Of a DNA stretch of 64,000 nt, positions 56,134 through 64,000 are shown one piece after another. The stretch's first letter is position 1; the number at the start of each line of letters is the position of its first letter. The notes beneath the pieces were generated by a model, which did no database searches, had not been told where the DNA came from, and saw only the letters and a program-made list of their open reading frames with translations. The stretch is taken from assembly GCF_003269425.1 (NCBI RefSeq), contig NZ_CP030104.1:2599501-2663500 (forward strand), given 5' to 3'. The stretch is from Flagellimonas maritima. GTDB taxonomy: Bacteria > Bacteroidota > Bacteroidia > Flavobacteriales > Flavobacteriaceae. A program made the position numbers and the translations under genes.

Positions 56134-57279
56134 ATGAAGTCACTAAAGCTCATTTTTTCCGATCCAAGGTATTTTGCCCCTGCTTGGGTTTTTGCCAGTT
56201 TAAATATTTGGTTTGGTACTTGGGCCATATATATTCCAACCGTAAAAGATAAATTGGATATTGACAAAGCTGATTTGGGAATTGCTATTTTCTGTCTGTC
56301 TTTGGGCGTTTTTGCCATATTTCCTTTGGCATCAAAAATTATAAACAAGCTTGGTGTAGGTAAGGCTACTTGGTTGGGAGTGGTTTTGAGCAGTATTACT
56401 GCATTGTTCCCGCTATTGGTGCCCAATTACTACTTGTTGATGGTTTCTCTTTTTCTGTTTGGCATTTCTAACGGTCTCACGGATATTTCCATGAATACAC
56501 TGGTTACGGAAATAGAGAAAGAGGATAAGCAGAACTTTATGTCTGCTGCTCATGGTTTTTTTAGCTTGGGAGGCGTAATAGTGGGTCTTGGAAGTTTTTT
56601 AATTCCGATAATAGGAAATCCTGCTTTGCATATGGGTGTCACCGTGGCGATTATCTTCTTAATTAATCTTTTAGTTTGCAAAAACTATAAGAATATCGTT
56701 TCTGCCCCTGTTGATAAAGAGCCATTTAGCTTAAAATTGTTTAAACCACTGTTTCTGTTGGGTATCATCGGTTTTATGGCAATGGGCAGTGAGGGAGCTA
56801 TTGTTGATTGGAGCGGACTTTATTTAAAGGAAGTGACCTTGGCACCGGAAGTTCTAATTGGATCAGGCTTTTTGGCATTCTCTACAGCAATGACCTTAGG
56901 TAGATTTTTAGGTGACGGGATTAGCGCCAGAATAGGCTCCATAAAGATAGTTGCCCTTGGCTCATTGATTGCCATTTTAGGTTATTTGCTAGTACTTTCA
57001 GAAGAGACAATTTTAGCAATAATCGGTTTCGCTTTAAATGGGCTTGGATTTTCCGTAATAGTTCCGGAATTGTTCAGGATTGGAGGAAATGTAAAGGGAG
57101 TTGACTCTGCCCAAGGCGTTTCTTTTATAGCAGGCACTGGATATACCGGTTTTTTACTTGGTCCTGTAATTCTCGGTTTTCTTGCAGAAACCGCTTCTCT
57201 AAAACTTAGCTTTATTCTACTATTGGGTTGCACAATACTTGTTTTATTGACGACTTTTGTCTTGAAAAGAAATACCTAG
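56134..57279 (+). CDS. MFS transporter
   Basis: A 381-residue protein with about 12 hydrophobic helices, a major facilitator. The first half contains GLGKATW-like NKLGVGKATWLGVVLSS and the fourth helix region NGLTDISMNTLVTEIEK, and the second half LGDGISARIGSIKIVALG. The pattern resembles the YbjJ/fucose-permease-like branch of sugar or small-molecule transporters, but I cannot name its substrate. It is divergent from an AraC-type gene that likely controls it. Confidence 0.85.
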   Translation: MKSLKLIFSDPRYFAPAWVFASLNIWFGTWAIYIPTVKDKLDIDKADLGIAIFCLSLGVFAIFPLASKIINKLGVGKATWLGVVLSSITALFPLLVPNYYLLMVSLFLFGISNGLTDISMNTLVTEIEKEDKQNFMSAAHGFFSLGGVIVGLGSFLIPIIGNPALHMGVTVAIIFLINLLVCKNYKNIVSAPVDKEPFSLKLFKPLFLLGIIGFMAMGSEGAIVDWSGLYLKEVTLAPEVLIGSGFLAFSTAMTLGRFLGDGISARIGSIKIVALGSLIAILGYLLVLSEETILAIIGFALNGLGFSVIVPELFRIGGNVKGVDSAQGVSFIAGTGYTGFLLGPVILGFLAETASLKLSFILLLGCTILVLLTTFVLKRNT

Positions 57280-57284
57280 AAGCT

Positions 57285-57965
57285 TTATTCCATTTGTACA
57301 TTCAAATTAGTAAAGTTAAGACTGAAGCCGCCTTCCGCTTTTTTATGTTCCCGAACCAATTTTAAACCTTTTATATCTACATAATCCTCCCATGTAGTAG
57401 TCATTGAAGGCTCAGTTTGATTTGCTTTTCTAAATACCCATTCACGAATAATAAAGTCATCTTTAAAATAGAAGTCGTATGCATCTCCAGGGGTATAACC
57501 TCCTTTTTTACCATATAAGATTGTCAGTTTTTGCATTGGTTCTTGACTTATTGGGGAAGTTTCGTTCTTAAAATGTTCATGGGTAAAGTTATTTGCATCC
57601 CAGACAAGATTGAACGGAGCTAAAATCCAATACCGGTCATTTATAAATCCTGCATTGGTCTTTTCCGCGATACTGTCCATTGATTTTCTATCATAGGTCA
57701 ACGTATCATTTTGAAAAATAGCAGTGACGTGGTTCAGCTTCGGTTTCCAGACCCAGGTCCGTTCAAAATGGGTCGTGTCCCTGTCCACATTGAATGTAAA
57801 AGTGAATTTTTTGACAGATTTCCAGTTTTCATAACCATGTGCATTTGCAATTTTTTCAAGGATAGTGATTTCTTTGCTTGTTTCCGGTTCAGCTTTTTTT
57901 GATTCGGTCTTACACGAGATAACCATCAAAAACAATGAGAATGTAAAAAGACAGATAAATTTCAT
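57285..57965 (-). CDS. Lipoprotein of unknown function (possibly DUF6503-like)
   Basis: A 226-residue lipoprotein, lipobox MVISC with C18. It contains AHGYENWKSVKKFTFTFNVDRDTTHFERTWVWKPK (about 43-77), then DAYDFYFKDDFIIREWVF. The alternating beta strands with many aromatic residues recall the LolA/LppX half-barrel and the flavobacterial proteins named DUF6503. Function unknown. It converges on the MFS gene with only five bases between them. Confidence 0.7.
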   Translation of the reverse strand: MKFICLFTFSLFLMVISCKTESKKAEPETSKEITILEKIANAHGYENWKSVKKFTFTFNVDRDTTHFERTWVWKPKLNHVTAIFQNDTLTYDRKSMDSIAEKTNAGFINDRYWILAPFNLVWDANNFTHEHFKNETSPISQEPMQKLTILYGKKGGYTPGDAYDFYFKDDFIIREWVFRKANQTEPSMTTTWEDYVDIKGLKLVREHKKAEGGFSLNFTNLNVQME

Positions 57966-58058
57966 AATGCGAATTTATTCCAAATATAATGGCATTTTAA
58001 ATTATCTTGTAGTCCGTTTCTACAAAGAATTACAATTGAACCTCAAAATGCCCAGGAA

Positions 58059-58685
58059 GTGACTTTTTTTAAAAAGCTGTTTCTTATCCTTGTAAACGAC
58101 CTGGACAAGAAATTATCACAGGCAGATGATCCGTATGCCCATTTATCGGATGAGGAATTGGTGGAGCGGATAGTATTGAACAACAATCCTTTGTTATTTG
58201 GGAAGTTGTACGACCGCTATGCTAAAATGGTCTACAATAAATGCTATGGGTTTTCCAGATCACAAGATGAAGCTGAAGATTTAACACAAGATGTTTTTTT
58301 ACAGCTTTTCATTAAACTGAAACTTTTTAAGGGAAAATCCAAGTTCTCCACTTGGTTATATTCTTTTACCTATAATTTTTGTGTGAATTATGTAAATAGA
58401 AGTAAGCAACGAAAGATGAGTGATAAATCAGTTCCTGTCAATGATTCAGAGTATAAGCTGACGGATGAAATATCCGATCAAAGTCTTTACGAAATGAAGG
58501 CAAGCAAACTAAAAGATGCAATGGAACTGGTGTCTGCCGAAGAAAGGTCACTCTTATTGTTGAAATACCAAGATGGCGCAACCATAAAAGAACTCATGGC
58601 CTTAATGGAAATTGGCGATAGTGCAGTAAAAATGCGATTGAAAAGGGCAAAGAAGAAATTAGTTGAAATCTACGATACGTTATAG
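58059..58685 (+). CDS. RNA polymerase sigma factor, sigma-70/ECF type
   Basis: A 208-residue ECF-like sigma factor. Region 2 is FGKLYDRYAKMVYNKCYGFSRSQDEAEDLTQDVFLQLFIKL and region 4 is AEERSLLLLKYQDGATIKELMALMEIGDSAVKMRLKRAKKKL. The start is a GTG at 58059; no ATG occurs in frame before residue 70, so the true start may lie upstream at a non-ATG codon. It touches the next small gene without any space (stop then ATG), which could be a co-regulator. No recognisable anti-sigma gene is nearby. Confidence 0.9.
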   Translation: MTFFKKLFLILVNDLDKKLSQADDPYAHLSDEELVERIVLNNNPLLFGKLYDRYAKMVYNKCYGFSRSQDEAEDLTQDVFLQLFIKLKLFKGKSKFSTWLYSFTYNFCVNYVNRSKQRKMSDKSVPVNDSEYKLTDEISDQSLYEMKASKLKDAMELVSAEERSLLLLKYQDGATIKELMALMEIGDSAVKMRLKRAKKKLVEIYDTL

Positions 58686-58874
58686 ATGGCTAAGCAAAAG
58701 AGAAACCCATTTAAAGAACTGGAAGCTTCGTTACGGGAAGTACCCCCTGGAATGAAGAAAAAAGTGATGAACGATATAGCGGCCGCTAAATTGATTATGG
58801 ATTTGGCGTCACTCTTCTCCTTTAATATCGGTTCGGCCTTGCGCAAACTTTTCAAAACAGAAAAAAATAATTAA
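58686..58874 (+). CDS. Small protein following the sigma factor
   Basis: A 62-residue protein, basic and helical (MAKQKRNPFKELEASLREVP, then MNDIAAAKLIMDLASLFSFNIGSALRKLFKTEKNN). The segment KLIMDLASLFSFNIGSALRKLF could be a short membrane-associated helix. Its ATG follows the sigma-factor stop directly. It could modulate the sigma factor, but this is conjecture and I recognise no family. Confidence 0.5.
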   Translation: MAKQKRNPFKELEASLREVPPGMKKKVMNDIAAAKLIMDLASLFSFNIGSALRKLFKTEKNN

Positions 58875-58897
58875 TACAACACTATAAAACTATAATT

Positions 58898-59725
58898 ATG
58901 GAAACAATTAATGAGTGGAAGACATTGACATTCAATTCCTTGTCTGCTATGGGTAGGGACGTGGCATTGGCCTTGCCTAAAATTATCGGGGCTTTGATCA
59001 TTCTTATCATAGGATGGTTGATTACCAAAATTGTCCTTTTCCTATTGGGAAAAGTTTTGAAGCTTGCCAAAGTCAATACGTTGAGCGATAAGATAAATGA
59101 AATGGACCTTTTTGGCAAAGGGGACTTTAAAATCGACATCATTAAAGTAATTCTTGGGTTTGTAAAATGGATATTGATATTGGTATTCTTGATTGTTGCG
59201 GCAGATATATTAAGCTGGGAAATCATCTCTACGGAAATAGGGAACCTTCTTCGCTATTTACCTAGGCTTTTTAGTGCTTTGGCATTGGTGATGATAGGAC
59301 TTTACATCGGCAACTTTATTAAAACAACCGTGAAAAAATTGTTTGATTCATTGGAATTCAGTGGGTCCAATATTGTCAGTAATATGCTCTTCTATATCAT
59401 AGTAATCTTTATTTCCATCACCGCTCTAAACCAAGCAGGAATAGACACAACCATCATCACCAACAATATTACCCTTATCCTTGGTTCTTTTCTGTTAGCA
59501 TTTGCCATAGGTCTTGGGCTGGGATCTAGAGAAATCATCACCGATCTTTTACGTTCTTTTTACACAAGAAGAACGTATGCTGTTGGCGATAAAGTAGTTA
59601 TTGGGGAAACTTCAGGAACAATAGAGGCCATAGAGAACAATAGCTTGACTTTGGTAACCAAAAAAGGAAAATTTGTTATTCCCATCAAAGATGTAGTATC
59701 GGGTAGTGTTGAGATAAAATCATAA
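58898..59725 (+). CDS. Small-conductance mechanosensitive channel (MscS family)
   Basis: A 275-residue membrane protein. Hydrophobic segments lie near 28-50, 80-102, 112-132, 150-175 and 186-205, then the beta domain that follows the pore helix in MscS (RTYAVGDKVVIGETSGTIEAIENNSLTLVTKKGKFVIP). It opens under membrane tension to release solutes. It lies 23 bases after the small gene, and 84 bases before clpP. Confidence 0.9.
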   Translation: METINEWKTLTFNSLSAMGRDVALALPKIIGALIILIIGWLITKIVLFLLGKVLKLAKVNTLSDKINEMDLFGKGDFKIDIIKVILGFVKWILILVFLIVAADILSWEIISTEIGNLLRYLPRLFSALALVMIGLYIGNFIKTTVKKLFDSLEFSGSNIVSNMLFYIIVIFISITALNQAGIDTTIITNNITLILGSFLLAFAIGLGLGSREIITDLLRSFYTRRTYAVGDKVVIGETSGTIEAIENNSLTLVTKKGKFVIPIKDVVSGSVEIKS

Positions 59726-59781
59726 TATTTCTTATTTAAAGAATGAGAAGCGGTCTAAGCAAAACTTCGTCGGAATTTGAT

Positions 59782-59789
59782 TAATTTTG
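59782..59789 (+). promoter_or_regulatory. -7 box upstream of clpP
   Basis: TAATTTTG matches TAnnTTTG exactly, 20 bases before the clpP ATG. No TTG lies at the usual -33 distance. Confidence 0.5.
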
Positions 59790-59809
59790 AAACCTTCAAC
59801 ATATAAAAA

Positions 59810-60358
59810 ATGAGTTCAAAAAAAGGAAAAGTACAAGAATTGATTCAAGAGAAACTATTAAGCGAGCGAAAAGTATTTTTGTGGGGCCAAGTAGATGATG
59901 ATTCTGCAAAACATGTTGTCGACCGCCTCATATATTTGGATTTGCAGAATAATGAGGAAATTCAGCTTATTATCAATAGTCCGGGAGGTTATGTTACCTC
60001 AGGTTTCACAATTTATGATACGATCAAGCAAATAAAGAGCCCCGTATCTACGGTATGTTCAGGTTTAGCGGCTTCGATGGGCTCTATACTATTGTCCGTA
60101 GGTGAAAAGGGAAGAAGGTTTATTCAACCACATGCTCGTGTAATGATTCATCAGCCAAGCGGCGGTGCAGGCGGTCAGGCTTCCAATATAGAAATACAGG
60201 CAAAAGAAATTATCAAGACCAAAGAGCTTGGTGCAAGAATCTTGGCTGAAAATTGCGGACAGGACTTTGATAAGATCATGAAGGATTTTGATCGCGATTA
60301 TTGGATGGGAGCGGAAGAATCCGTGGAATATGGCATTGTAGACGGAATATTAGCATAA
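59810..60358 (+). CDS. clpP: ATP-dependent Clp protease proteolytic subunit
   Basis: A 182-residue ClpP-type serine peptidase. The catalytic triad is S89 (GLAASMGS), H114 (RVMIHQPSGG) and D163 (FDRDYWMG), and the spacing equals that of E. coli ClpP (S97, H122, D171). It forms a tetradecameric chamber with ClpX or ClpA unfoldases. No clpX follows it here, so it may be a second ClpP. It has its own promoter box and a strong terminator. Confidence 0.92.
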   Translation: MSSKKGKVQELIQEKLLSERKVFLWGQVDDDSAKHVVDRLIYLDLQNNEEIQLIINSPGGYVTSGFTIYDTIKQIKSPVSTVCSGLAASMGSILLSVGEKGRRFIQPHARVMIHQPSGGAGGQASNIEIQAKEIIKTKELGARILAENCGQDFDKIMKDFDRDYWMGAEESVEYGIVDGILA

Positions 60359-60676
60359 CCCCTAATTAGTACTACACCCTATTAAAGGGAAAAAGTCCTT
60401 CACAAATTTTGTGAAGGACTTTTTACATATATATGGGCGCCTAAGCGGAATATTCTCTATATATACGTCAACTTTAGTACCAAAAGCTTATGATAACTCG
60501 TTAAAAAAAAGTGAAATTAAGGAGCAAGAATGTGCCAAGATAATAAGTGTTTTTTCTTTGTTCCAACAGCGCAATAGTTTAGGCTGGTCAATTTGAAGCT
60601 TTGTACTGGGATTTCATTTAAATATTTCAATTTTCCGTAATTTTAAAGCTTAATAAGAATTGGCCCTCGGGCAGGT
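60359..60676. other. 318-base region between clpP and kmo
   Basis: Beyond the terminator, 60425-60676 is AT-rich with no supported gene. A 61-codon frame (60411-60596) overlaps the terminator and shows no family resemblance. No exact TAnnTTTG box for the monooxygenase was found. Confidence 0.6.
60390..60424 (+). terminator. Terminator after clpP
   Basis: Two 17-base arms (60390-60406 and 60408-60424) form a perfect palindrome, with A-rich left and T-rich right ends. A very strong intrinsic terminator, able to work on both strands. Confidence 0.92.
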
Positions 60677-62032
60677 ATGGTACAGACTTCAAAAAATATA
60701 GCCATCATCGGTTCAGGTTTGGTGGGCTCCCTTCTAGCAATTTATTTAAAGAAAAAAGGACATTCCGTAACAGTATTCGATAGAAGACCGGATATTAGAA
60801 CCATCGAATTTTCAGGTCGTTCCATAAATCTTGCGATGAGCAATAGGGGATGGAGGTCACTTAGAAAAGTAGGTTTGGAAGATGAAATAAAGGAAATCGC
60901 CATTCCGCTCGATAAACGTGCTATGCACGTTAATGAAAAACCTGTTTATTTTCAGAAATATGGTAAAGAAGGAGAGGCAATTTGGTCCATTTCTCGCGGT
61001 ATCCTCAACAGGAGGATGATTGACTTGGCAGAAGAAGCAGGAGCACAGTTCCGATTCAATGAAAAAGTATGGGACGTTGATCTGCCAGAGGCTAAAATCT
61101 TTACGGGAGTATCTGAAAAAAGTGAATGGAAAGAATATCAATATGATTTGATTTTTGGGTGCGATGGCGCTTTTTCCAGGGTACGTCATAAAATGCAACG
61201 TCGTAGTAGGTTCGATTACTCCCAAGACTTTATAGATGTAGGATATAAAGAGCTGACCATTCCGCCCAATGAAGATGGAACACATAAACTCGATAAAAAT
61301 TCCTTCCATATTTGGCCTAGGGGAAAATTTATGTTGATAGCCATGCCAAATATAGATGGAAGTTTTACCTGCACTCTGTTTTTGCCGTTTGAAGGAGATG
61401 TTTCTTTTGAAAAAATTACCAATAAAAAAGAGGCAAAGACTTTTTTCAAGACCTATTTTCCCAACGTAAGAAAAGAAATAGAAAACCTCATAGAGGATTT
61501 CTTCAAGAACCCAACCAGCGCCATGGTGACCATGAAATGTTATCCTTGGACCTACTGGAACAAAGTAGCTCTGGTTGGAGACTCGGCACATGCCATTGTT
61601 CCATTTTACGGGCAGGGGATGAACGCAGGTTTTGAGGATATTTATGAGTTGAACGAATTGATGGAAGACCACGGCGACAATTGGGAACTGATTTTTGACA
61701 AATATCAAAAAAACCGTAAACCAAATGCAGATGCCATTGCGGAGCTCAGTTATAGAAATTTTATGGAAATGAGCCATAAAACCGCAGACCCCAAATTTCT
61801 GTTACAAAAGAAAATTGAAAAAAAGTTTGCGGAAAAATACCCTGATAAATGGATACCGGTTTATAGTCGTGTAACTTTCTCGGAAAGACCTTATGCCGAA
61901 GCCTTGGCGATAGGGGATAGGCAAGAAGAAATTATGCAAAGAGTCATGTCCATGCCCGAAATTGAGTCTAATTGGGATTCTGAAGCGGTGGAAAATAAAA
62001 TATTGAATTTGCTCCCAGTTGATCAAATCTAA
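60677..62032 (+). CDS. kmo: Kynurenine 3-monooxygenase (FAD-dependent)
   Basis: A 451-residue flavoprotein hydroxylase. The Rossmann motif IIGSGLVGSLLAIYLKKKGHSVTVFDRRP (about 9-37) binds FAD, GCDGAFSRVR (about 163-172) is the second motif, and VALVGDSAHAIVPFYGQGMNAGFED (about 297-321) is the third. It makes 3-hydroxykynurenine from kynurenine with NADPH and O2. The hydrophobic C-terminal anchor of eukaryotic KMO is absent. It complements the kynU gene at 52.5 kb. Confidence 0.92.
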   Translation: MVQTSKNIAIIGSGLVGSLLAIYLKKKGHSVTVFDRRPDIRTIEFSGRSINLAMSNRGWRSLRKVGLEDEIKEIAIPLDKRAMHVNEKPVYFQKYGKEGEAIWSISRGILNRRMIDLAEEAGAQFRFNEKVWDVDLPEAKIFTGVSEKSEWKEYQYDLIFGCDGAFSRVRHKMQRRSRFDYSQDFIDVGYKELTIPPNEDGTHKLDKNSFHIWPRGKFMLIAMPNIDGSFTCTLFLPFEGDVSFEKITNKKEAKTFFKTYFPNVRKEIENLIEDFFKNPTSAMVTMKCYPWTYWNKVALVGDSAHAIVPFYGQGMNAGFEDIYELNELMEDHGDNWELIFDKYQKNRKPNADAIAELSYRNFMEMSHKTADPKFLLQKKIEKKFAEKYPDKWIPVYSRVTFSERPYAEALAIGDRQEEIMQRVMSMPEIESNWDSEAVENKILNLLPVDQI

Positions 62033-62409
62033 TGCCTATTTCGTATTTCCGCTTGGCGCATTGGCATATTATCCACCAATTCAAATAGTGTTGATGGTTG
62101 TACGACCATATTGTATCTGGACTTTAATTCACCGTCCTTACCTATAAGAAGAACACCCTTAAAACTTTTATCTATCCCATAATTTTTCAGTTCCTTGGAA
62201 AGTGGGGAAAGTTTGATTAGCAATAGTTCCCGTTCCTCAATCTCCTTTTTGTTCAAATCAAAAAGATTGAGCTGTTCTTGCACAGGTTCAGATTCCCAAT
62301 TGGAACTGACCAAAACAACCAATCTTTTTTGCCATTTGAATGTAGCGAGGTCTTGGGAAGAGATAGTATATGTCATCAGAAAAGCAGCTATTGCAACCAA
62401 AAGTTTCAT
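62029..62409 (-). CDS. DUF4174 domain protein (secreted)
   Basis: A 126-residue protein with signal ending near TISSQ (19), then FKWQKRLVVLVSSNWESEPVQEQLNLF and YGIDKSFKGVLLIGKDGELKSRYN. The fold is thioredoxin-like, as in DUF4174, but without a CxxC redox pair. It overlaps the kmo 3' end by four bases on the opposite strand. Function unknown. Confidence 0.8.
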   Translation of the reverse strand: MKLLVAIAAFLMTYTISSQDLATFKWQKRLVVLVSSNWESEPVQEQLNLFDLNKKEIEERELLLIKLSPLSKELKNYGIDKSFKGVLLIGKDGELKSRYNMVVQPSTLFELVDNMPMRQAEIRNRH

Positions 62410-62424
62410 TCTTAAAAGTAAGCA

Positions 62425-62456
62425 ATAAAAAAGCCACCCAAAAGGTGACTCTGTTT
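62425..62456 (-). terminator. Terminator after the CdsZ-like gene
   Basis: A seven-base stem (AGCCACC at 62432-62438 with GGTGACT at 62444-62450, one G-U) with a CAAAA loop. On the minus strand it is followed by TTTTTTTA (plus 62425-62431). Ends the Nif3-like/CdsZ-like transcript. Confidence 0.7.
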
Positions 62457-62475
62457 TTTATGAAAAATCTTTGGT

Positions 62476-63255
62476 TTAGATTTTTGCAAACATTTTTTGC
62501 ATTCTTGCCTGCTCTTCTTCTGCAAGCATTGGGTCTACTAGTATTCTTCCACTATGCTCATCTGTGATAATCTTTTTGCGGGTAGCTATTTCTACCTGTA
62601 TCTGTGGTGGTATGGTAAAGAAAGAACCACCTGAAGCGCCTCTTTCAACTGGAACAACGGCCAAACCATTTTTAACATTGTGGCGAATTCTCTTGTAAGC
62701 CTGTATCAAACGGTCTTCAATTTTTTCCTCAAATTCCTCGGACTTTTTCAAGAGTGCTTTTTCTTCCTTTTCCGTCTCGGCAAGAATAGCATCCAATTCA
62801 CTTTTCTTATGTTTAAGGTGGCCTTCTCTTTCTGTAAGCCTCTCTTTGGTTTCGGCGATGACCTCTTTCTTCTGTTCTATTTGGGCTTTGAACTCTTTAA
62901 TGTTTTTTTCTGCCAGTTGAATTTCCAGTTCCTGAAACTCGACTTCCTTGCTCAAAGAATTGAATTCGCGGCTGTTTCTAACATTTTTTTGCTGCTCGGC
63001 ATATTTCTTAATGAGTGCTTTGGACTCTTCAATAAGATTTTTCTTGGCAGTAATTTCAAAATTTACCGTTTCTACATCGGTCTTCAATTTGTCCATACGC
63101 GTTTTAAGGCCGAGAACGTCATCTTCCAAGTCCTGTACTTCCAATGGTAATTCACCTCTAACATTGCGTATTTCATCAACTCTGGAATCGATAAGCTGTA
63201 GGTCATACAATGCTCTTAATTTTTCTTCCACAGTGTTTTCTTTCTTATTGGCCAT
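62476..63255 (-). CDS. CdsZ-like coiled-coil protein with a degenerate zinc ribbon
   Basis: A 259-residue protein. Residues about 10-190 are a long helical hairpin coiled coil rich in Glu and Lys. The C-terminal part ERGASGGSFFTIPPQIQVEI...KKIITDEHSGRILVD is the C4 zinc-ribbon domain in which the four cysteines of the typical ACGGC...CEYCGR pattern read Ser, Ser, Asp and Ser. The zinc site is therefore lost. Family members (CdsZ, zf-RING_7) are linked to translation or regulation by a coiled coil. It lies three bases after the Nif3-like gene. Confidence 0.85.
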   Translation of the reverse strand: MANKKENTVEEKLRALYDLQLIDSRVDEIRNVRGELPLEVQDLEDDVLGLKTRMDKLKTDVETVNFEITAKKNLIEESKALIKKYAEQQKNVRNSREFNSLSKEVEFQELEIQLAEKNIKEFKAQIEQKKEVIAETKERLTEREGHLKHKKSELDAILAETEKEEKALLKKSEEFEEKIEDRLIQAYKRIRHNVKNGLAVVPVERGASGGSFFTIPPQIQVEIATRKKIITDEHSGRILVDPMLAEEEQARMQKMFAKI

Positions 63256-63258
63256 ATA

Positions 63259-64000
63259 TTATAAATACTTGATGGGATTTGTTATGCTCTCCGATAAAGA
63301 GATTGCAAAATTAGGAATTTTTTTGATAAGATAATCAACCAATAAATCTTTTGTAAACTGCTCAGTTTCAAAGTGCCCAATATCAACTATCAGAAGTTCT
63401 TTTTCTGCTTCGTAAAACTGGTGATATTTTAGGTCCGCGGTAATAAATACATCGGCAGATGCTTTTTTGGCTGCCGAAATTGCAAATGAGCCACTGCCTC
63501 CTAAGACAGCTACTTTCTTTACTTTTTTATCAAGAAACTGTGAATGGCGGATAACAGATGCGTTCATTTTTTCCTTGACCAGGTTCAAAAACTGTTTTTC
63601 ATCCATCTCTGTTTCAAGATGGCCCACCATTCCCATACCGATATGCTGATTGGGATTCTCCAATTTTACGATTTCATAGGCTACCTCTTCGTAAGGATGC
63701 ACTTTAAAAAGGGCAGTTAGTATTTCTTTTTCCTTTTCAAAGGAGAAAACAACATTTATTTGCGTTTCCTTTTCATAATGAATCTCACCGATTTTCCCTA
63801 TTGTGGGGTTTGAATCACCGCCCGCTTTAAAACTGCCTACTCCTTCTGTGCTAAAGCTGCAGTTGCTATAATTCCCAATATCACCTGCCCCGGCCCTGAA
63901 TAGAGCGGATTTTATAGTGGTTGCTTTAGCTACGGGAGCATAGGTGGTCAATTTTTTTATGGTACCTGTTTTTGGGATAAGAATTTTAGGATGTTTTATG
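63259..64000 (-). CDS. Nif3-like dinuclear metal centre hexameric protein (5' part beyond the window)
   Basis: The frame is open to the window edge and continues upstream through IKHPKILIPKTGTIKKLTTYAP, so the 230-residue TTG start is an artefact and about a third of the protein is missing. Visible elements are KVHPYEEVAYEI, an internal PII-like inserted domain, SGSFAISAAKKASADVFITADLKYHQFYEA, and the metal site LLIVDIGHFETEQF near the end. The family is the GTP cyclohydrolase I type 2/NIF3 group with two metals per active site; biochemical role uncertain. Confidence 0.88.
   Translation of the reverse strand, partial: IKHPKILIPKTGTIKKLTTYAPVAKATTIKSALFRAGAGDIGNYSNCSFSTEGVGSFKAGGDSNPTIGKIGEIHYEKETQINVVFSFEKEKEILTALFKVHPYEEVAYEIVKLENPNQHIGMGMVGHLETEMDEKQFLNLVKEKMNASVIRHSQFLDKKVKKVAVLGGSGSFAISAAKKASADVFITADLKYHQFYEAEKELLIVDIGHFETEQFTKDLLVDYLIKKIPNFAISLSESITNPIKYL

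Noticed and set aside
60411..60596. Short ORF after clpP
   Set aside because: Overlaps the clpP terminator, has no homology I recognise and no ribosome site.
60857..61777. Minus-strand ORF of 306 codons
   Set aside because: Lies wholly within the kynurenine monooxygenase gene; its translation is His/Phe-rich with no domain, while the sense frame has all FAD motifs.
62680..63334. Plus-strand ORFs of 156 and 128 codons
   Set aside because: Phe/Leu-rich antisense of the Glu/Lys coiled coil of the CdsZ-like gene, a known artefact of such coding sequence.

Overview
The window reads as chromosome of a marine-type member of the Flavobacteriaceae (Bacteroidota). The evidence is a SusC/SusD starch-uptake locus, a type IX secretion plug protein, proteins with CHU_C-type gliding/T9SS sorting domains, a six-gene Na+-translocating NADH:quinone oxidoreductase (NQR) operon, several lipoproteins with SxxGC/SC-type lipoboxes, AT-rich intergenic DNA and -7 boxes of the Bacteroidota form TAnnTTTG. 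No rRNA, tRNA, CRISPR array, prophage or integrase was seen.

Layout. 1-4.6 kb: end of trkA, trkH, an aspartate-type aminotransferase, a fatty-acid desaturase and rsmG. 4.7-15 kb: a starch/maltodextrin utilisation locus. On the minus strand it has susC, susD, susE-like and a surface alpha-amylase; divergently it has a LacI regulator and a periplasmic neopullulanase/cyclomaltodextrinase-like GH13. A GH97 alpha-glucosidase of the SusB type lies apart at 29.7-31.8 kb next to gpmI. 15.4-20 kb: pruA, apaG, a DUF3667 membrane protein and the T9SS plug protein. 20-27.6 kb: nqrABCDEF with a good promoter and terminator, then a small conserved protein and apbE, whose product attaches FMN to NqrB and NqrC. 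27.6-29.6 kb: a methyltransferase and map, separated by a 438-bp insert with perfect 21-bp terminal inverted repeats that carries a GxxExxY (PD-(D/E)xK-like) gene broken by one in-frame stop codon.

33.5-45.6 kb is the most unusual part. After a small ankyrin protein, an M48 and an M15 peptidase comes a minus-strand cluster of five secreted surface proteins. Three share a related N-terminal module: a 1306-residue protein with about 1000 residues of uninterrupted Gly-X-Y collagen-like repeat, an 834-residue protein with four near-identical 117-residue repeats, and a short 216-residue form. Two paralogous proteins with CHU_C domains sit at the ends of the two sub-clusters. I infer a duplicated surface-fibre/anchor system exported by type IX secretion.

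45.7-64 kb holds mostly housekeeping and peripheral metabolism: two CarboxypepD_reg-like proteins, a DUF6702 protein and an M1 peptidase; a TatA-like protein, PAP2 phosphatase, O-methyltransferase and GNAT; kynureninase and kynurenine 3-monooxygenase (two steps of the kynurenine route, 7 kb apart); an astacin-type protease with a C-terminal putative carbohydrate-binding module; an AraC/MFS divergent pair; a sigma factor, a mechanosensitive channel, ClpP, a CdsZ-like coiled-coil protein that has lost all its zinc cysteines, and a Nif3-like gene cut by the window edge.
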